This document shows positions 47,374 through 59,181 of a stretch of 64,000 nt of DNA, in pieces. Location of the stretch: NCBI GenBank assembly GCA_019188255.1, contig JAETXT010000010.1:1302001-1366000 (forward strand), written 5' to 3'. A model generated the notes under the pieces. It was not told the DNA's origin. It did no database searches and worked only from the letters and a program-made list of their open reading frames with translations. The translations under genes and the position numbers were made by a program. Numbering within the stretch: the stretch's first letter is position 1; each line of letters starts with the position of its first letter. This DNA comes from Verticillium longisporum (taxonomy: Eukaryota > Ascomycota > Sordariomycetes > Glomerellales > Plectosphaerellaceae).

Positions 47374-48546
47374 AGCAGATTGTATGAGGCCCGTCGGGGA
47401 AGTCAGTCCGATTATTGCTTGTCGGTGATCTCGGAGTCCCCTGAATTTCGGCGTCCTCTTCACCTGGCCTGCGGACGCAAGATCCGAAGTCTGTAGGCCG
47501 CCGAGTGACCTGGGTTCTTTGTGGCAGACAATTCGTGTCTGGAAGTGGCGGTGCCGGACATTGCTCCGGGGACAGGGGAAACCTTCCCTTGGTGACCTGT
47601 CAAAATGTCTTTGTAAAGGCACTTCACGTCTTTATCTTGAGCTGGTATCGTATCCAAATGTCTGTCGCATGATGTCAAAGTGGAGCCTGAATCCTGATTT
47701 CTTGATCGCACGTGCGGCGCAATGATTGTGTATGAAGTCATGCAAGACCAAGACCGGCGGCTCCAGGCGGTATGGCGCCCATGCTGGACCTTTATTGCGC
47801 TCAGTGGCTCCGTTGCTCTCCTGATGGACACTTTGCTGGCCGTCTAGGTCGACATTTTGACACCAACACTGTTCTTGACTGATGATCTTTGCTTGGAGGG
47901 CAGCCGTTGAGGAACAATGTGCCGTAGAGATCTCATGATTCCATGCATCTGATCCGTCTCGTGTGGGTGTGGGACTTGGAGACTGGCGACTGCTGCCCAC
48001 GAGGATAGGCAGAACAGACCAACTGTGTGTTATATTGCAACTTCTTCGACAGGATGCGTATCCGTACAGATTTAGACTCCGGATCCTTGTCCCAGGTCAT
48101 CTATCAGATTGCAATTGCGGATCAGCCACTCCTCTCCGGCTTTGGGTACCTGAATTCAGCACCAAGGTGCCTGTGCTAACACGATCCTCCTGTGCTGTCG
48201 GAGCATTCTCTCCAGCCCTGCAGATCCTTTCCCTGACAGCCTCCAGCTGAAGCCAACGATTGCGTCCGGCCGGACGTACGTCCTGTAATCCCTTCCCGAG
48301 ACGGCGGGTGACGCGTCGCGACCGTCACGCTGTTCGCATAGACCAATTGTAAAATGAAGTCACAGCTAGAGGTGCTACGCGATACTTAATCCTCGGCCGC
48401 CGTCCCAGACGTCGTGATGCACGGAGACAGCCAGATACGCATGAATATCAAGAGCTCTTCCAAGAAGAACTGCACTATCCCATCCAATCCGCTACAACAC
48501 CATTCATCAAGTTCGCACGCCGATTGCCGACCACCGACCGTCCAGC
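47374..48546. other. Intergenic, no gene seen
   Basis: This 1.2-kb region precedes the dehydrogenase gene on the same strand as the pepsin-like gene. No family sequence, RNA gene or repeat was found. Confidence 0.5.
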
Positions 48547-49658
48547 ATGTCTCTTGCGTCCAGAGTCGCTCCCAGGATCGTATCCTCCCATCGAACAGGC
48601 GCCCTCCTGCGACGATCGACAACATGTCGCGCACCATTCTGCCAAGCCGGCAGCAAAAGAGCGTTCCAGCAGCACGCCGCCCAAGAGCTCGCGAAACCTA
48701 TGAACCCCGAACCCAGGCACAACCCAACCTACGACCAACCGCCCAAAGACTTCAACGTCGGCCAAAGGACGTTTGCAGACTTTGATCTCAAAGACAGGGT
48801 CTTCATCGTAACGGGCGGATCAAGCGGGCTCGGTCTGGAGCTGGCAGAGGCCGTCAGGGAAGCCGGAGGCATAGGTCCGTGAGCCCGTCACACCCCGTCC
48901 CCCCCCAACCCATGACCGCCCACACAATGCTGACCCTGCCGCCAAACGTCACAGTCTACTGCCTAGATGTATCCCCAGAGCCCAGCGCCGAGTTCATCGA
49001 AGCCCAGAAGCGCAGCAGCACGTCGAGCCCGAGCGCCGGCTCGCTGACGTATCGACAGCAAGACGTCGCCGACACGGAGGGCCTCGACCGGCAGATCGCG
49101 TCCATCGCCTCGGCGCACGCGCGGCTCGACGGCGTCTTGGCGGCGGGGGGGATCCAGCAGATCACGCCGGCGGCCGAGTACACGATCGAGGACCTCAACC
49201 GCATCATGGCGGTCAACTACGCGGGGGTCTTCATGACGGCGACGGCGGCGGCGCGGCAGATGTTCAAGCACAAGTGCCACGGCAGCATGGTCTTCATCGC
49301 CAGCATGTCCGGGTGCGTCGCCAACAAGGGGCTCATCTCCCCGGCGTACAACTCGCCCAAGGCCGCCGTGCTGCAGCTCGCGCGCAACCACGCCATGGAG
49401 TGGAGTCCGGCGAGGAAGGACGGCAGCGGCGGGAAACGCGTCAACTGCATCAGGCCCGGCCCCATCATGACGCCCCTGGTGCGGAAGAACTTTGGGGAGG
49501 GCCCCGGGCTCAGGGAGAAGTGGGAGTCGGAGAACATGATGGGCCGCCTGGCCGAGACGCGCGAGTTCAAGGGGGCTGCCCTGTTCCTGCTGAGCAATGC
49601 GAGCAGCTTCATGACGGGCAGCAATCTCATCATGGATGGAGGTCACACGGCGTGGTGA
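48547..49658 (+). CDS. Short-chain dehydrogenase/reductase, probably mitochondrial
   Basis: Exons are 48547-48874 and 48955-49658; the 80-bp intron has an unusual GTCCGT donor and a CAG acceptor, and the spliced protein is 343 residues. It is a classical SDR: NAD(P)-binding motif TGGSSGLG (89-96), catalytic Ser in FIASMSG (about 226-228), and the YxxxK pair as Y241-NSP-K245. IRPGPIMTPL and GSNLIMDGGHTAW are typical late SDR motifs. The first about 45 residues are basic and Ser/Arg-rich without acidic residues (MSLASRVAPRIVSSHRTGAL), fitting a mitochondrial targeting peptide. The core resembles sorbose reductase or polyol dehydrogenase-like SDRs, but substrate cannot be told from sequence. It converges with the ABC transporter gene downstream. 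Confidence 0.9.
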
Positions 49659-50042
49659 TTGAGGTGGCCTGAAGGAACATCGGGAAATGCGTTTCAGTCA
49701 CGTTGCTGGTCATCGTAGGCAGTGTACCTCGGATGAAGAGTCGGAAGAGTTGTGTCAAACATGTGTTAAGCATAGAATGAAGCAGACAGCCAAGCCAAAG
49801 CATTTGATATTTCATCACTGAGAGTAAGTAAGGGGCCTACCCACATGCCAGATCATCACAAGCTTAAGATTTCCTCCTGTACTACGACTTCAATGCGCTA
49901 CATGTGGACGAAGTGTTGACGGAAAATTGGTCGGCGATGAGTTCTTGCGAACGCGTTTCACCTTCCGCTACTTGGGAGTCTTTCTATACTCTACAAATTC
50001 CTGGTCCTACCTACGGATCTTGTTTGTTTCGACACTGGCAAC
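49659..50042. other. Convergent spacer
   Basis: These 384 bp separate the 3' ends of the dehydrogenase (plus) and the ABC transporter (minus). They should hold both polyadenylation regions; no gene is seen. Confidence 0.6.
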
Positions 50043-53000
50043 TTATATCCTCCCTCTGGCAGGCCCGCTTTCAACAACCTTGCCGGCATCTAATCTTATG
50101 AACCAGTCGGCACCCTCCACAGCCTCAAGCCGGTGCGCAATTGTCACGACCGTGCTGCCCTCGAGCTCTCCCTTGAGCACCTTTTGCACCTGCGCCGCCG
50201 TCTCGCGGTCGATGCTCGCCGTTGCCTCGTCCAGCACCACGAGCGGACTCCTCCGCAGCACCGCTCTGCCGATTCCCACGAGCTGCCTCTGTCCCTGGCT
50301 CAGGTTCTTTCCACCACCCTCAACGCGTGACTTGATGGTCCAGTCCCCGCCGAGCACCCGCGCCAGGACACTGGCGCACTCGCCGTCGGAGAACTGCCTG
50401 AGAGGATCAAGGTTATCGCGCAGCGTGCCGGGGAAGAGGACCGGATCCTGCGCCACGAAAGAGATGCGCTGGCGCCAGGCGTGGACGTCGAGATCGGACA
50501 GCTTGTAGTCGCCGACCATAATGGTGCCTTCTGTCGGGTGCATGGTTGCCAAGAGGGCCAGCGCGAGAGTGCTCTTGCCGGAGCCTGTGCGGCCTAATAC
50601 GGCACAGGTCGAGCCACCGGGAATCGTGAAAGAGGCATCGACGAGGGAGGGATCGAGGTGAGGGGCATATTTGAGTGTGACGTTGTTAAAGGTGATGGCG
50701 TCTTCGGCAGCTGGCCAAACGGCAGGTGGCGTGGTGGTGCCGCAGGGTTCGGAGGGGATAGAGAGCAGCTCAATCACCCGCTCGACAGAGACAAAGTCCA
50801 TTTGGAGAGTACCGTACTGCCTGCATAGATTGTGGGTGGCTTCGACGAATTGTGAAGCCGTCGTAAGGACGAACGCCGTCAGACTCGGGGAGAAGCCCTT
50901 CTGCAACGCGACTATGGTGAGAGCAAATGTCGAAACCGCCGACAAGGCGTCAAAGCGATACATGAGCCAGGACTGTAAGCTCCAATAGAAGTGATCCATC
51001 TTCTGGAAAGCATCGACGACCACAATATTCTTGTGCTGAAAATGGGGCTGCGCGTTGAAGGCGCGAATCGTGCCCAGGCCATCCAGGAGAATGCCAAAGT
51101 TCGACATGAGGGGGCTCAGCGACACCATTTCCAGCCTTCGCAAGCTTTGCGACGTCGGTAAGAAGCACAGGAAGATGTACACAAACCAGGCAGACACTCC
51201 AAGAGAGAAAGCGAGGAAGAGCGGAGTCAGAGAGGCAATGACGCCCATGCTCGAGATCCACGAGATGGCGAACCAGGCGGTCAGCTGCAGGGGGCCCATG
51301 ATGCCACCATCTATCATGCCAATATCCGATACGAGGCGATTCATCAGGCGGCCAACGGGTGTGACGTCGTAGAATCGGAAAGTTGCGTTGCTGACCTTGT
51401 CGATGACTCGAATGAACAGGCTCTTGGCCGCCCTGTAGATCATGAAAAGGCTGAGTCCCTCGGAGAGGACGTAGACTACCGTTTGTGCTAGCGCAAGGCA
51501 AAGGTAGGCTAGTACCCAAAGCTGAATGCTATCATTTGGATTCGGAAGCCAAGAGAAGGCTAGATCCAAAAGTCGCGATAGGAACGAATCTGAAGGCGCT
51601 CTTGCGATCGTGGTATCAGACGCTTCGGTCCAAGATTTGAGGAACCAGGCCGTCAGATAGGTTGCTGCTCGATACAAGGCAAAGACAATGACAAGAGTGG
51701 CCCAGTTACTCAGAGCTCCCGCCTTGATGTATTCCCAGTAGACGGAGAACATGACACCGCCATCTTTGCGGTGTTCTTCTTCAATGAACTTTTCCGGGAT
51801 CGCCTCTGTTTGCGAGTTGTCGTCGATCACCTCGGGCTCTTCATCGTGTGTGGCCGCATGTTCCTCTTCGCTGCGCATGAACTTTGCTGCCTCGACCGAA
51901 GCCTCTTCCGGCCCCAGCACTCGGGCCGTCCCCCTTCAACCTCGATCATCAGGTCCGCAAGGTGTAGGCATAGATCGACCCTGTGCGTAACGAGCACGAT
52001 GGTGCGACCCTTCACAAGGGGTCCCCGCAGAAGTTTGCGTACAATCGAATCGGCCGTTTGATGATCAAGGGCAGCCAGGGGATCATCGAGGAGCAGGACC
52101 TGTGATTGGCTGTAGACAGCGCGTGCGAGGGCAATCCGTGCTCGCTGCCCACCTGATAGACCGATGCCGTTCTCGCCCATATCCGACAGGTCGCCGTCTT
52201 TGAACTCGCGAAGATCAGGCAACAGCTCGCAGGCGTCAAGAACCTGCCCGTAGCGAGCAGCATCATAGTGCGCTGAGAAGAGAATGTTTTCCCTAATGTT
52301 CATGTGTTGAAGCCATGGAAGTTGTGCGCAGTACCCGATCATGTCATTTGGAATGACGAAGTCGCCAGACACCCAGTCTAACTCTCCCAAGATCGCCTGC
52401 AGTAGCGCGGTCTTGCCGGAGCCGACTTTCCCGAAGACCACGGTCAGACCCTGCGGTAAGTCAAAGTTCAGGTCCCGCAGTACCGGTGTATCAGTACCAG
52501 GCCAGGCAAAGGAGGCTCCTTTGAAGTCGATCTGATTTGTCTTGTCGTCGCAGGACCCTTCATCCTTATCTGGCTCTTCCATGAATTGTTCAATACGGCC
52601 CACGGCAATCGAAGCGTTGAGGAGGACCTGGATCAGACCAGGAATGTCTCTGAAGTTGGACTGCAGCATGGTGAAGAGTTGTAGGGCGGGGAACGCAATG
52701 CCCACTGTGAGCGGCTTCTTCGCCAGAACCGTGTAGGCGAAGAAGGTGGCAACGGGGAACAAAGCACCCGAAGCAATATTGAGAGTTGAAATCCCAATGA
52801 CCCAAAGTCTCGTAGTGACCATGCGGGCGAGTTCGCGCTGCCTCGTGTCCATGATCCGATCCACCCACTTTGACTGCCAGTCATACCATCGCAAGTGGCG
52901 AATGCCCTCGACGAACTGGCTTGTTGCTTGCAGGCGTTCGTCTACAGCCACTCGCCGGACGCGCTCGTTCTGGAAGACCTTGCGGATGAAGAAGGCGTTG

Positions 53001-54559
53001 AGGACCTGAGCAACCAGGATGCAGGCAATGCCTACAAGACATGGCCAACCAACAAGCTGCCACACCAAGACCAGGGACACGATGAATTGAAGGGGCTTGA
53101 CGATGAGCTGCGGAAAGACCCAAAATCGCTGTGCTACCCCATACACATCGCTCTTCATGAGATTCAATATCTTGCCCGTCGTGGCTGGTTGCTTCGTCTT
53201 TTCCGGCTCAGCGACGATCTTCTGGTAGCCTGGCTTTCCTCGCCGGAGGCGTACAAATGACAGGAGGCCAGTCCATCGGCTCTTCCTCTTGGCGTGCTGC
53301 TCCTCGCCATGGGCATTATCATCCTGGCAAGCTTCTGTATCGACAACGTCCGATTCGTCCAGTTCGTCGACGTCCTTTTCGGGGAGTCCCTGACCAACCG
53401 ACTTTCTGGTGAGAGTTTTGGCGTATATTGTCGTGATCATCTCTCCACGCGAGCGCTCATAGCACCGTCTCGAGAACCAAAGGGAAAAGACGGAGGATTG
53501 ACATGCCATCAATCGAACGCACAGGATTGCGGCGGCAAACATGATAGGTGTCGTCCTGCGTTTATCGCCGAGCTCCATGGACTCGAGTAGCTTTTTCAAA
53601 AGTAAGGGCACGGAAAGGTTGGCTGCCGACTCCAGTATGGCAAGAACAGAGATGATGAGGAGGTCCAAGCCGTTAGCCTGCAGCAGCCTCCTGACGATCG
53701 AGCCCTGAAGGTCCCGGAATAGTGTATGCAGCTTGTCGTGTTGGAAATCAAATGGCAGCTGCCATATGTCCTCGTCGTTCAGTTTCCGTTGCTTGCCTCG
53801 GCTGATGAGAGGGGCCATCCAGGAGACTGTCATGAATGTCCACAGCGTGAGGTTGTCTTCGGGACTGCGGAGGGTATACGTCGGATCCTTGTGACCGATA
53901 CCGTCGGTCAAGAGGCTGGGGTCACGCATAGGCATGGCGAGAATGCCGAAAATGGAGGCTAGACTGATGGCAAAGTTGACAAAGTAGGGCCATGAACTCG
54001 ACTTGAAGTGAAACTGGAGTGTCGCAAACGGGATGATGCCGCAAACCAAGATGACCAGGTAAAGGGCGAGCAGCGTAGTAGGTGTCTTGACGGGCCGTCT
54101 CCAAGCAGTGATGAGACCGGCGGCCATCCACGGTGCGAGTTCCAGGATGCGTGGGAGGCTGTATCGTCCCAGGATAACGGAGGCTACACTCGAGGCCAGC
54201 CCGGCGACTGCCATCGTCGCAAGATAAAGCGTCCAGCGCGTCCACAAAGTCTTGCGACTCACGGCGTAATCATCCTGCTCGCGGGCAAAGGGCCGGCACC
54301 ATCGCGGGCGGCGAGGAACGAAAGGGCGAAGAGCGACGGCCACGAGAAGGATGACCGAGATCGCAGCTTGTGCGAGAGCGAGGTTGTCCGCATCCATGAG
54401 GGGCTTCGACAAAAGTCCTGTTAACAGCGGGCCAGGATGAGGCACGATGCGGGACGAAGAGAGAATCTGCTGGCTGGCGGCCGTCTCGTAAGATAAGTGT
54501 CGAGAATGCAAGGCGCCCATGCCTCGCAAGGTCTCGGGCGCTGCCATTGATGCAGCCAT
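50043..54559 (-). CDS. ABCC-type full ABC transporter (apparent one-base frame break)
   Basis: The product would be about 1,505 residues, normal for a full ABCC (MRP/Ycf1-like) exporter, with no introns seen. An N-terminal set of membrane spans (TMD0-like) precedes two TMD-NBD halves. NBD1 has Walker A GKVGSGKT (about 710-717), signature LSGGQRARIALARAVYS and Walker B QVLLLDDPLAALD. NBD2 has Walker A GRTGSGKST (about 1323-1331), signature LSQGQRQLVGIGRAVL and Walker B PLVVLDEATASID. The coding frame breaks between ADLMIEVEGG and LGPEEASVEAAKFM, exactly at a five-C run (51930-51934, plus strand). One more C would restore a continuous frame. The start is the ATG at 54559; the frame opens further upstream only with non-ATG codons. 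Likely substrates are glutathione conjugates or xenobiotics in the plasma or vacuolar membrane (family inference). Confidence 0.82.
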
Positions 54560-56060
54560 GTCATCAAGGTTGGATAGAGGCGGTTCAAACTTTTTCAGCC
54601 ATTGATCAATGTGAGTGCTTGAAAGGAGGTTCACTGTACTAGACTACTGAGCCCTCAAGGTCATGGCCGCGGGGTTGGAGGCGTCGATCATCCGAGGGGG
54701 AAGACGGAGAACGCGTTCACCGCCTTCCCTAATCAAGCCCGCGGCCTCCCACGTGCTGTGAAGGATGTGGAGAAGCATCACGGCCATTATCCAAGAGCCA
54801 AGAGTTGAGGTTTGGTGGAGAGGGAAAACCATAGACAATACACTCGCTGAGAGTATCTCGGGATACGGAGAGGATGAAGTTGGTGACACAAGGAGAAGGA
54901 GCCTCACGATAACGGGTAGGGTTCCCGCGGCGGAGAAGCACAAGGCAAGAGACAGGCCTGGACTTGGGTGTTTTGAGGCTGGTGTCCACCAACTGAGGCT
55001 CAGCTAGGCTTTCACAGCGCTTTGTCGGTTAGAGCGGTACAGTACCCGATAAGGGCTTTATCATGCTATCCGATTTGCTCCATGACAATTGAAGTCTTGC
55101 TTCATCTCACAGCATCGCCCCCTTCAATCTCGCCTCAGCACGAAATCAAGGAGGCTGTGCCTCATGCTGAGCCATGCCCAGTGTCTACCTCTTCAGAGGA
55201 AGTTTTGCCGGCAGAGCAAGCAGAGCCAAGTCGCCATTCGTGCCCACACCGACTTTTTCCCATGCATGTACTTTCAGTGATTGAACCAAAGCACGAAGAC
55301 TTCCGTCCGAATGCGGATTCCACAAGCACGACCGTCCTGTCTCATGCACTCGACTTTAGACTTTTCAGGGGTCTTGAGGGCTGTCTCAGCCTGGTGTACA
55401 CGTGGCTCAGGTGACGAGGTCCCGTTGCTGTCGCTGTTGCGTCGGTCGCAGCCATTGACCATAGATGCATTACCCTACAGCGCTTTCGTGGGAGCGCTCG
55501 AGCACAACGGCTGCAACGGCCTGGCGTCAAGCCACCTGTCAGGACGGGTCGTGAGCCAAGCAGACCAGGGCAGCGCAGAGCAGCGCAGCACCAGCGCCAG
55601 CACCAGCATCGAGTACGCATTCGCCCGGTCGGGTCTCCGAGGTTGCGAGGCCCGGCTTCTTCCTTGCTTCGGCATCAGCGTGACGAAACGGCTTAGTGCA
55701 CCCCGCGCCGTCCCAAAGCCCAGGCTTCGGACGGTGCCCGTTCTCCGAATCAGCCCGACATGCTGGATCGGCAGCCGGCGTTGGTGATGCAATGCAGACA
55801 TGGCCGAGGCATGTATTGCCGGTGCCAATGGACAACAATGTCTCGCCGTCAGGGACAGCACTGGTTTCCCGCGCAAGCCGTGCGGCCGCTGTGGCGGGTA
55901 TCGGTGTGAAAGAGCATGTGCAGTGCTGTCGCTACCTTACCTTGCCTTGTTCACTGTGGTCTGTTCAATGGAAAGGAGCTGCTCTGGCTGAGATGATGGT
56001 CAGACGCTGATTCGGATTGCCCATCCTCAGCCCTCAAGGTGTCATCTACAGGTGTCTCTA

Positions 56061-56076
56061 AGGTAGGTACCTACCT
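56061..56076. repeat. Perfect 16-bp palindrome AGGTAGGT-ACCTACCT
   Basis: AGGTAGGT is followed directly by ACCTACCT, and further ACCT repeats continue to about 56087. The site lies about 810 bp upstream of the ZIP gene. It could be a regulator site or only a simple repeat. Confidence 0.85.
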
Positions 56077-56843
56077 ACCTAAGTACCTGACCAAGCGGAG
56101 GCAGTCAGGCTTGGGCACCAAGATAACAAACGACTTTCCGAGAGAAGGAATGATCATGATGAGAAAAGCGAGCCCTCAAGGTTCGGCTGGCCCCGCTTCT
56201 AACTACCTAGGAAGATGGATGGCCACAGGTACTTACTCAGTGTAGTGGTCAATGTGACGAGGCGTGGCAAGCACTGTCGAATGAAGACGCCGTTCGGCAG
56301 CGACGACCCCCTGACCGGCTGCTCCTGTATTTCTCGATTCTCTGGGGGGGCATGTGCAGGCAAGGTAGGCCATCGAGCAGGCACCTAGCACCTAGCAGGC
56401 CCACCTCAGCCGCTAAGGCGTTCGACAGAGTCTGGGGAAGAAGGCGGTACCGAGCCAAGTGAGCATCTGGCCAACCGGGTGCGCCTGCTTCCGGCATCTC
56501 GAGGCACTACTCTGGGCCCCGGGTGGCCCTTCCACTCTTCCACTCGCGTCAGTCACGACCACCCGCCGAATTTTCGTGTGCCGGTAAGATTGGCAGGTGG
56601 TACCTGTCGCGCCTGCGTTGGCCGCAAGAGTACTTGACATGATGTTGACCCACGCCTCTTGTCATCAGTCCGTCTGTGACTTTGTTTCGATCTTTGACTT
56701 CCTCTCCACCCCTCAATTCGACTGGACAGCCATCTCACGACGTCTCCGAGTGCCTGTTGTGTCAATCAATACCTGATCGTATCATCTCGAGCCCTCAATC
56801 GCACCACGACACGCCACCCGTTGAAACACGAACTCTACCTACC

Positions 56844-56853
56844 TACCTAGGTA
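56844..56853. promoter_or_regulatory. TACCTAGGTA palindrome just upstream of the ZIP gene
   Basis: The palindrome ends 33 bp before the ZIP start codon and is preceded by CTACCTACC repeats. The same ten bases occur at 20218-20227. A regulatory role is inferred from position and recurrence only. Confidence 0.35.
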
Positions 56854-56885
56854 ACTAGAATCCCATCGACAAACCCGCCGTCACG

Positions 56886-58589
56886 ATGAATTGCCCTTCA
56901 CGCAACGACGGCCTTACCATCAGCCATCCCAATTGGAACCAGAGTCCCCCCTACCTCGCCGCAGATCTCACCACCTGTGAGGATCTCAACGGCAAAGCCA
57001 ACGCTCGTGAGCGCCGTGACGACGCCAGCGGAGGTGGAGGAGGGAACGGTGGGCCTGCCTCTGAACTCGACGCCGACAATCACTTCACCCATCCGCGCTG
57101 CATGCCCGCCGACCAGGCCACCGCGGGCCCCGATGCCCGCTCCGGACGATGCGTCGGCATCGTTGCCGACCATCTCCGGATGAAGGACGTGCTTGGTGGT
57201 GAAGACCAACCACGTTCCCACGCCGTGATCCATCATCAGGCTGCTTCTTCCGCAAGAAGCGCCTGGGGCTGGATTACATGGACAGCCTCTGTCCTGGCGT
57301 GTTCCCTCATCCTCTCGAACCTCCGCACCTCAGGAATCCCCTTTCTCTCGTCTCCGTCTGCCTCTTCGTCATCGCTTTCTGGCCTGTCGCCTCCTCACGC
57401 CTCGCCTGCCGTTCAGTGCGCCCCCGTCACCCCCGTCACCCCCGTCGTGGCCCGCCCCATGACCAGGCGCGACAGTACCTGCGGCGGTGGCGGCGCCAAC
57501 ATTCACGAGTACGATCTGCCTCTTCACGTCGGTGCCCTCTTCATCATTCTCGCCGTCAGCTTCCTCGCTTGTGCCTTTCCCATCATTGCCAAAAAGGTCC
57601 GATGGATGCGCATCCCGCCCAACTTCTTCTTCGCCGTCCGTCACTTTGGTACTGGCGTGCTCATCGCCACCGCCTTCGTCCACCTGCTGCCCACTGCCTT
57701 TGGTCTGCTGGGTGATCCCTGTCTGTCGAGCTTCTGGACGACTGATTACCCTGCCATGCCTGGCGCCATTGCACTCGCCGCTGTCTTTTTCGTCGCCATT
57801 ATTGAGATGGTCTTCCAGCCCGCTCGCCACATCATCCCCGATGGTCCTGTGCATCGCGAGGCGACCAGCGCCAACTCGGACGACGATGGAGACGACATGG
57901 ACATGGCTCCTCCCGTCGTCCATGGTCACCGACGTGGCACTTCAAACAGCCTCGGCCGCCAGCTCTCCCGCATCAGCCAGACTGCCGACATAACCACTGC
58001 GCCCACCCAGCCCCCGGTGACGCCGAACAAGGAGGCGCGCACCATCGAGGACGCCCTGCCGCTTACATCGTCCCATGTTCTCACTCCAGCCCAGCAACAC
58101 CAGAAGGCCATTCTTCAGTGCATGATGCTTGAGGTCGGCATTCTCTTCCACAGCATCTTCATCGGCATGACCCTCGCCGTCTCGGTTGGCTCCAACTTTG
58201 TCATCCTCACCATTGCCATTGCCTTCCACCAGACCTTTGAAGGTCTCGCTCTCGGCTCGCGTATCGGTGCCATCGACTGGCACGAAGGTGCCATGCAGCC
58301 GTGGCTCATGGCTCTTGCTTACGGCTGCACGACGCCGCTCGGCCAGGCCATCGGCATCGCCACGCACAGGCTATACGACCCCAGCTCGGAGTTTGGCCTC
58401 GTGCTCGTCGGCACCATGAACGCCATCAGCTCTGGTCTGCTCGTCTTTGCGAGCCTTGTCGAGCTGCTAAGTGAGGATTTCCTGAGCGATGAGAGCTGGA
58501 AGGTGCTTCGTGGTGGGCGTAGGATTGTCGCTTGCGTGCTGGTGTTCCTGGGCGCTTTCGGCATGAGCGTCGTCGGTGCTTGGGCTTAG
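56886..58589 (+). CDS. ZIP-family zinc/iron transporter
   Basis: A single exon encodes 567 residues of a ZIP (SLC39-like) transporter, which brings divalent metal into the cytosol, most often Zn. The first about 190 residues are a polar, Gly- and Ser-rich extension with one hydrophobic stretch (ITWTASVLACSLILSNL). The eight-span core starts near VGALFIILAVSFLACAF. TM4 shows LFHSIFIGMTLAVS (about 420-433) and TM5 shows HQTFEGLALGSRIG (about 448-461), the His/Glu metal-site motifs of the family. The intracellular loop between TM3 and TM4 is long and contains HGH. The extended N-terminus resembles the longer fungal members (Zrt-like) and may be luminal or extracellular. The ATG at 56886 opens the frame and has no better in-frame rival upstream. 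Confidence 0.92.
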   Translation: MNCPSRNDGLTISHPNWNQSPPYLAADLTTCEDLNGKANARERRDDASGGGGGNGGPASELDADNHFTHPRCMPADQATAGPDARSGRCVGIVADHLRMKDVLGGEDQPRSHAVIHHQAASSARSAWGWITWTASVLACSLILSNLRTSGIPFLSSPSASSSSLSGLSPPHASPAVQCAPVTPVTPVVARPMTRRDSTCGGGGANIHEYDLPLHVGALFIILAVSFLACAFPIIAKKVRWMRIPPNFFFAVRHFGTGVLIATAFVHLLPTAFGLLGDPCLSSFWTTDYPAMPGAIALAAVFFVAIIEMVFQPARHIIPDGPVHREATSANSDDDGDDMDMAPPVVHGHRRGTSNSLGRQLSRISQTADITTAPTQPPVTPNKEARTIEDALPLTSSHVLTPAQQHQKAILQCMMLEVGILFHSIFIGMTLAVSVGSNFVILTIAIAFHQTFEGLALGSRIGAIDWHEGAMQPWLMALAYGCTTPLGQAIGIATHRLYDPSSEFGLVLVGTMNAISSGLLVFASLVELLSEDFLSDESWKVLRGGRRIVACVLVFLGAFGMSVVGAWA

Positions 58590-59181
58590 GCTCACGAGTG
58601 TTCGACGTGTCAGAGAGGGAGAGAAGGATTGAGAGGGTGTCAGAGGCGGAGAGTGAGGGTTGACAGGGGCAGAGGAGGTCAAGAGTCTGGGTGAGGATGC
58701 ATGAGTGAGAGCGCAGAGGAGGAAGGGAGAGCGGACGATGTGAGGACGAGGAGGGTGACGACAAGAGCAAGAGGAGGATTGGGCGGAGAGGGCCACCGGT
58801 GAGGCGAAGATCGATGAGAGTTCAATGGCTTGCAAAGTTTGCTACATATTGAAGACGACATGGGCGGGCGCATGGGATGGCGCACTCTAGCTGCTTCGTC
58901 CATTCATTTCAGGATACTCCAACCATGGGGCATCACCTACGTAAACTGGCCCGGCGCCACAGTTGTAGTGCAATCAATGAAGTGAGCACCATGCCCTCGG
59001 CGCCGACCTTTTTGTGAAGAGAAGCCCCAAGGCAGGCAGTCTTGATCGGCCTGACAAACAACCAGATTTGCGCCCCTTGAACCCCATGTCTATCGAGACC
59101 GAAAAACGCCAACAAGTCTAAGTATCCCCCAAACGCCCCCATCTTGAGCAAGTCCCAGACCACAACACATGGATAGGCTTC
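58590..59181. other. Convergent spacer
   Basis: These 592 bp separate the 3' ends of the ZIP gene (plus) and the Cys/His-module gene (minus). The first 240 bp are purine-rich (GAGAGG, GGAGAG). No gene is supported. Confidence 0.55.

Larger units (their letters stand above)
54560..56885. other. Divergent intergenic region between ABC and ZIP transporters
   Basis: This 2.3-kb region must hold the promoters of both transporters. Two ACCT/AGGT palindromes (56061-56076 and 56844-56853) lie on the ZIP side, the second only 33 bp before its ATG. Short frames in the middle have no family resemblance. Confidence 0.55.

Noticed and set aside
48963..49646. Minus-strand frame of 227 codons opposite the dehydrogenase
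   Set aside because: The plus strand carries complete SDR motifs in the right order; the minus frame is Arg/Asp/His-rich and featureless.
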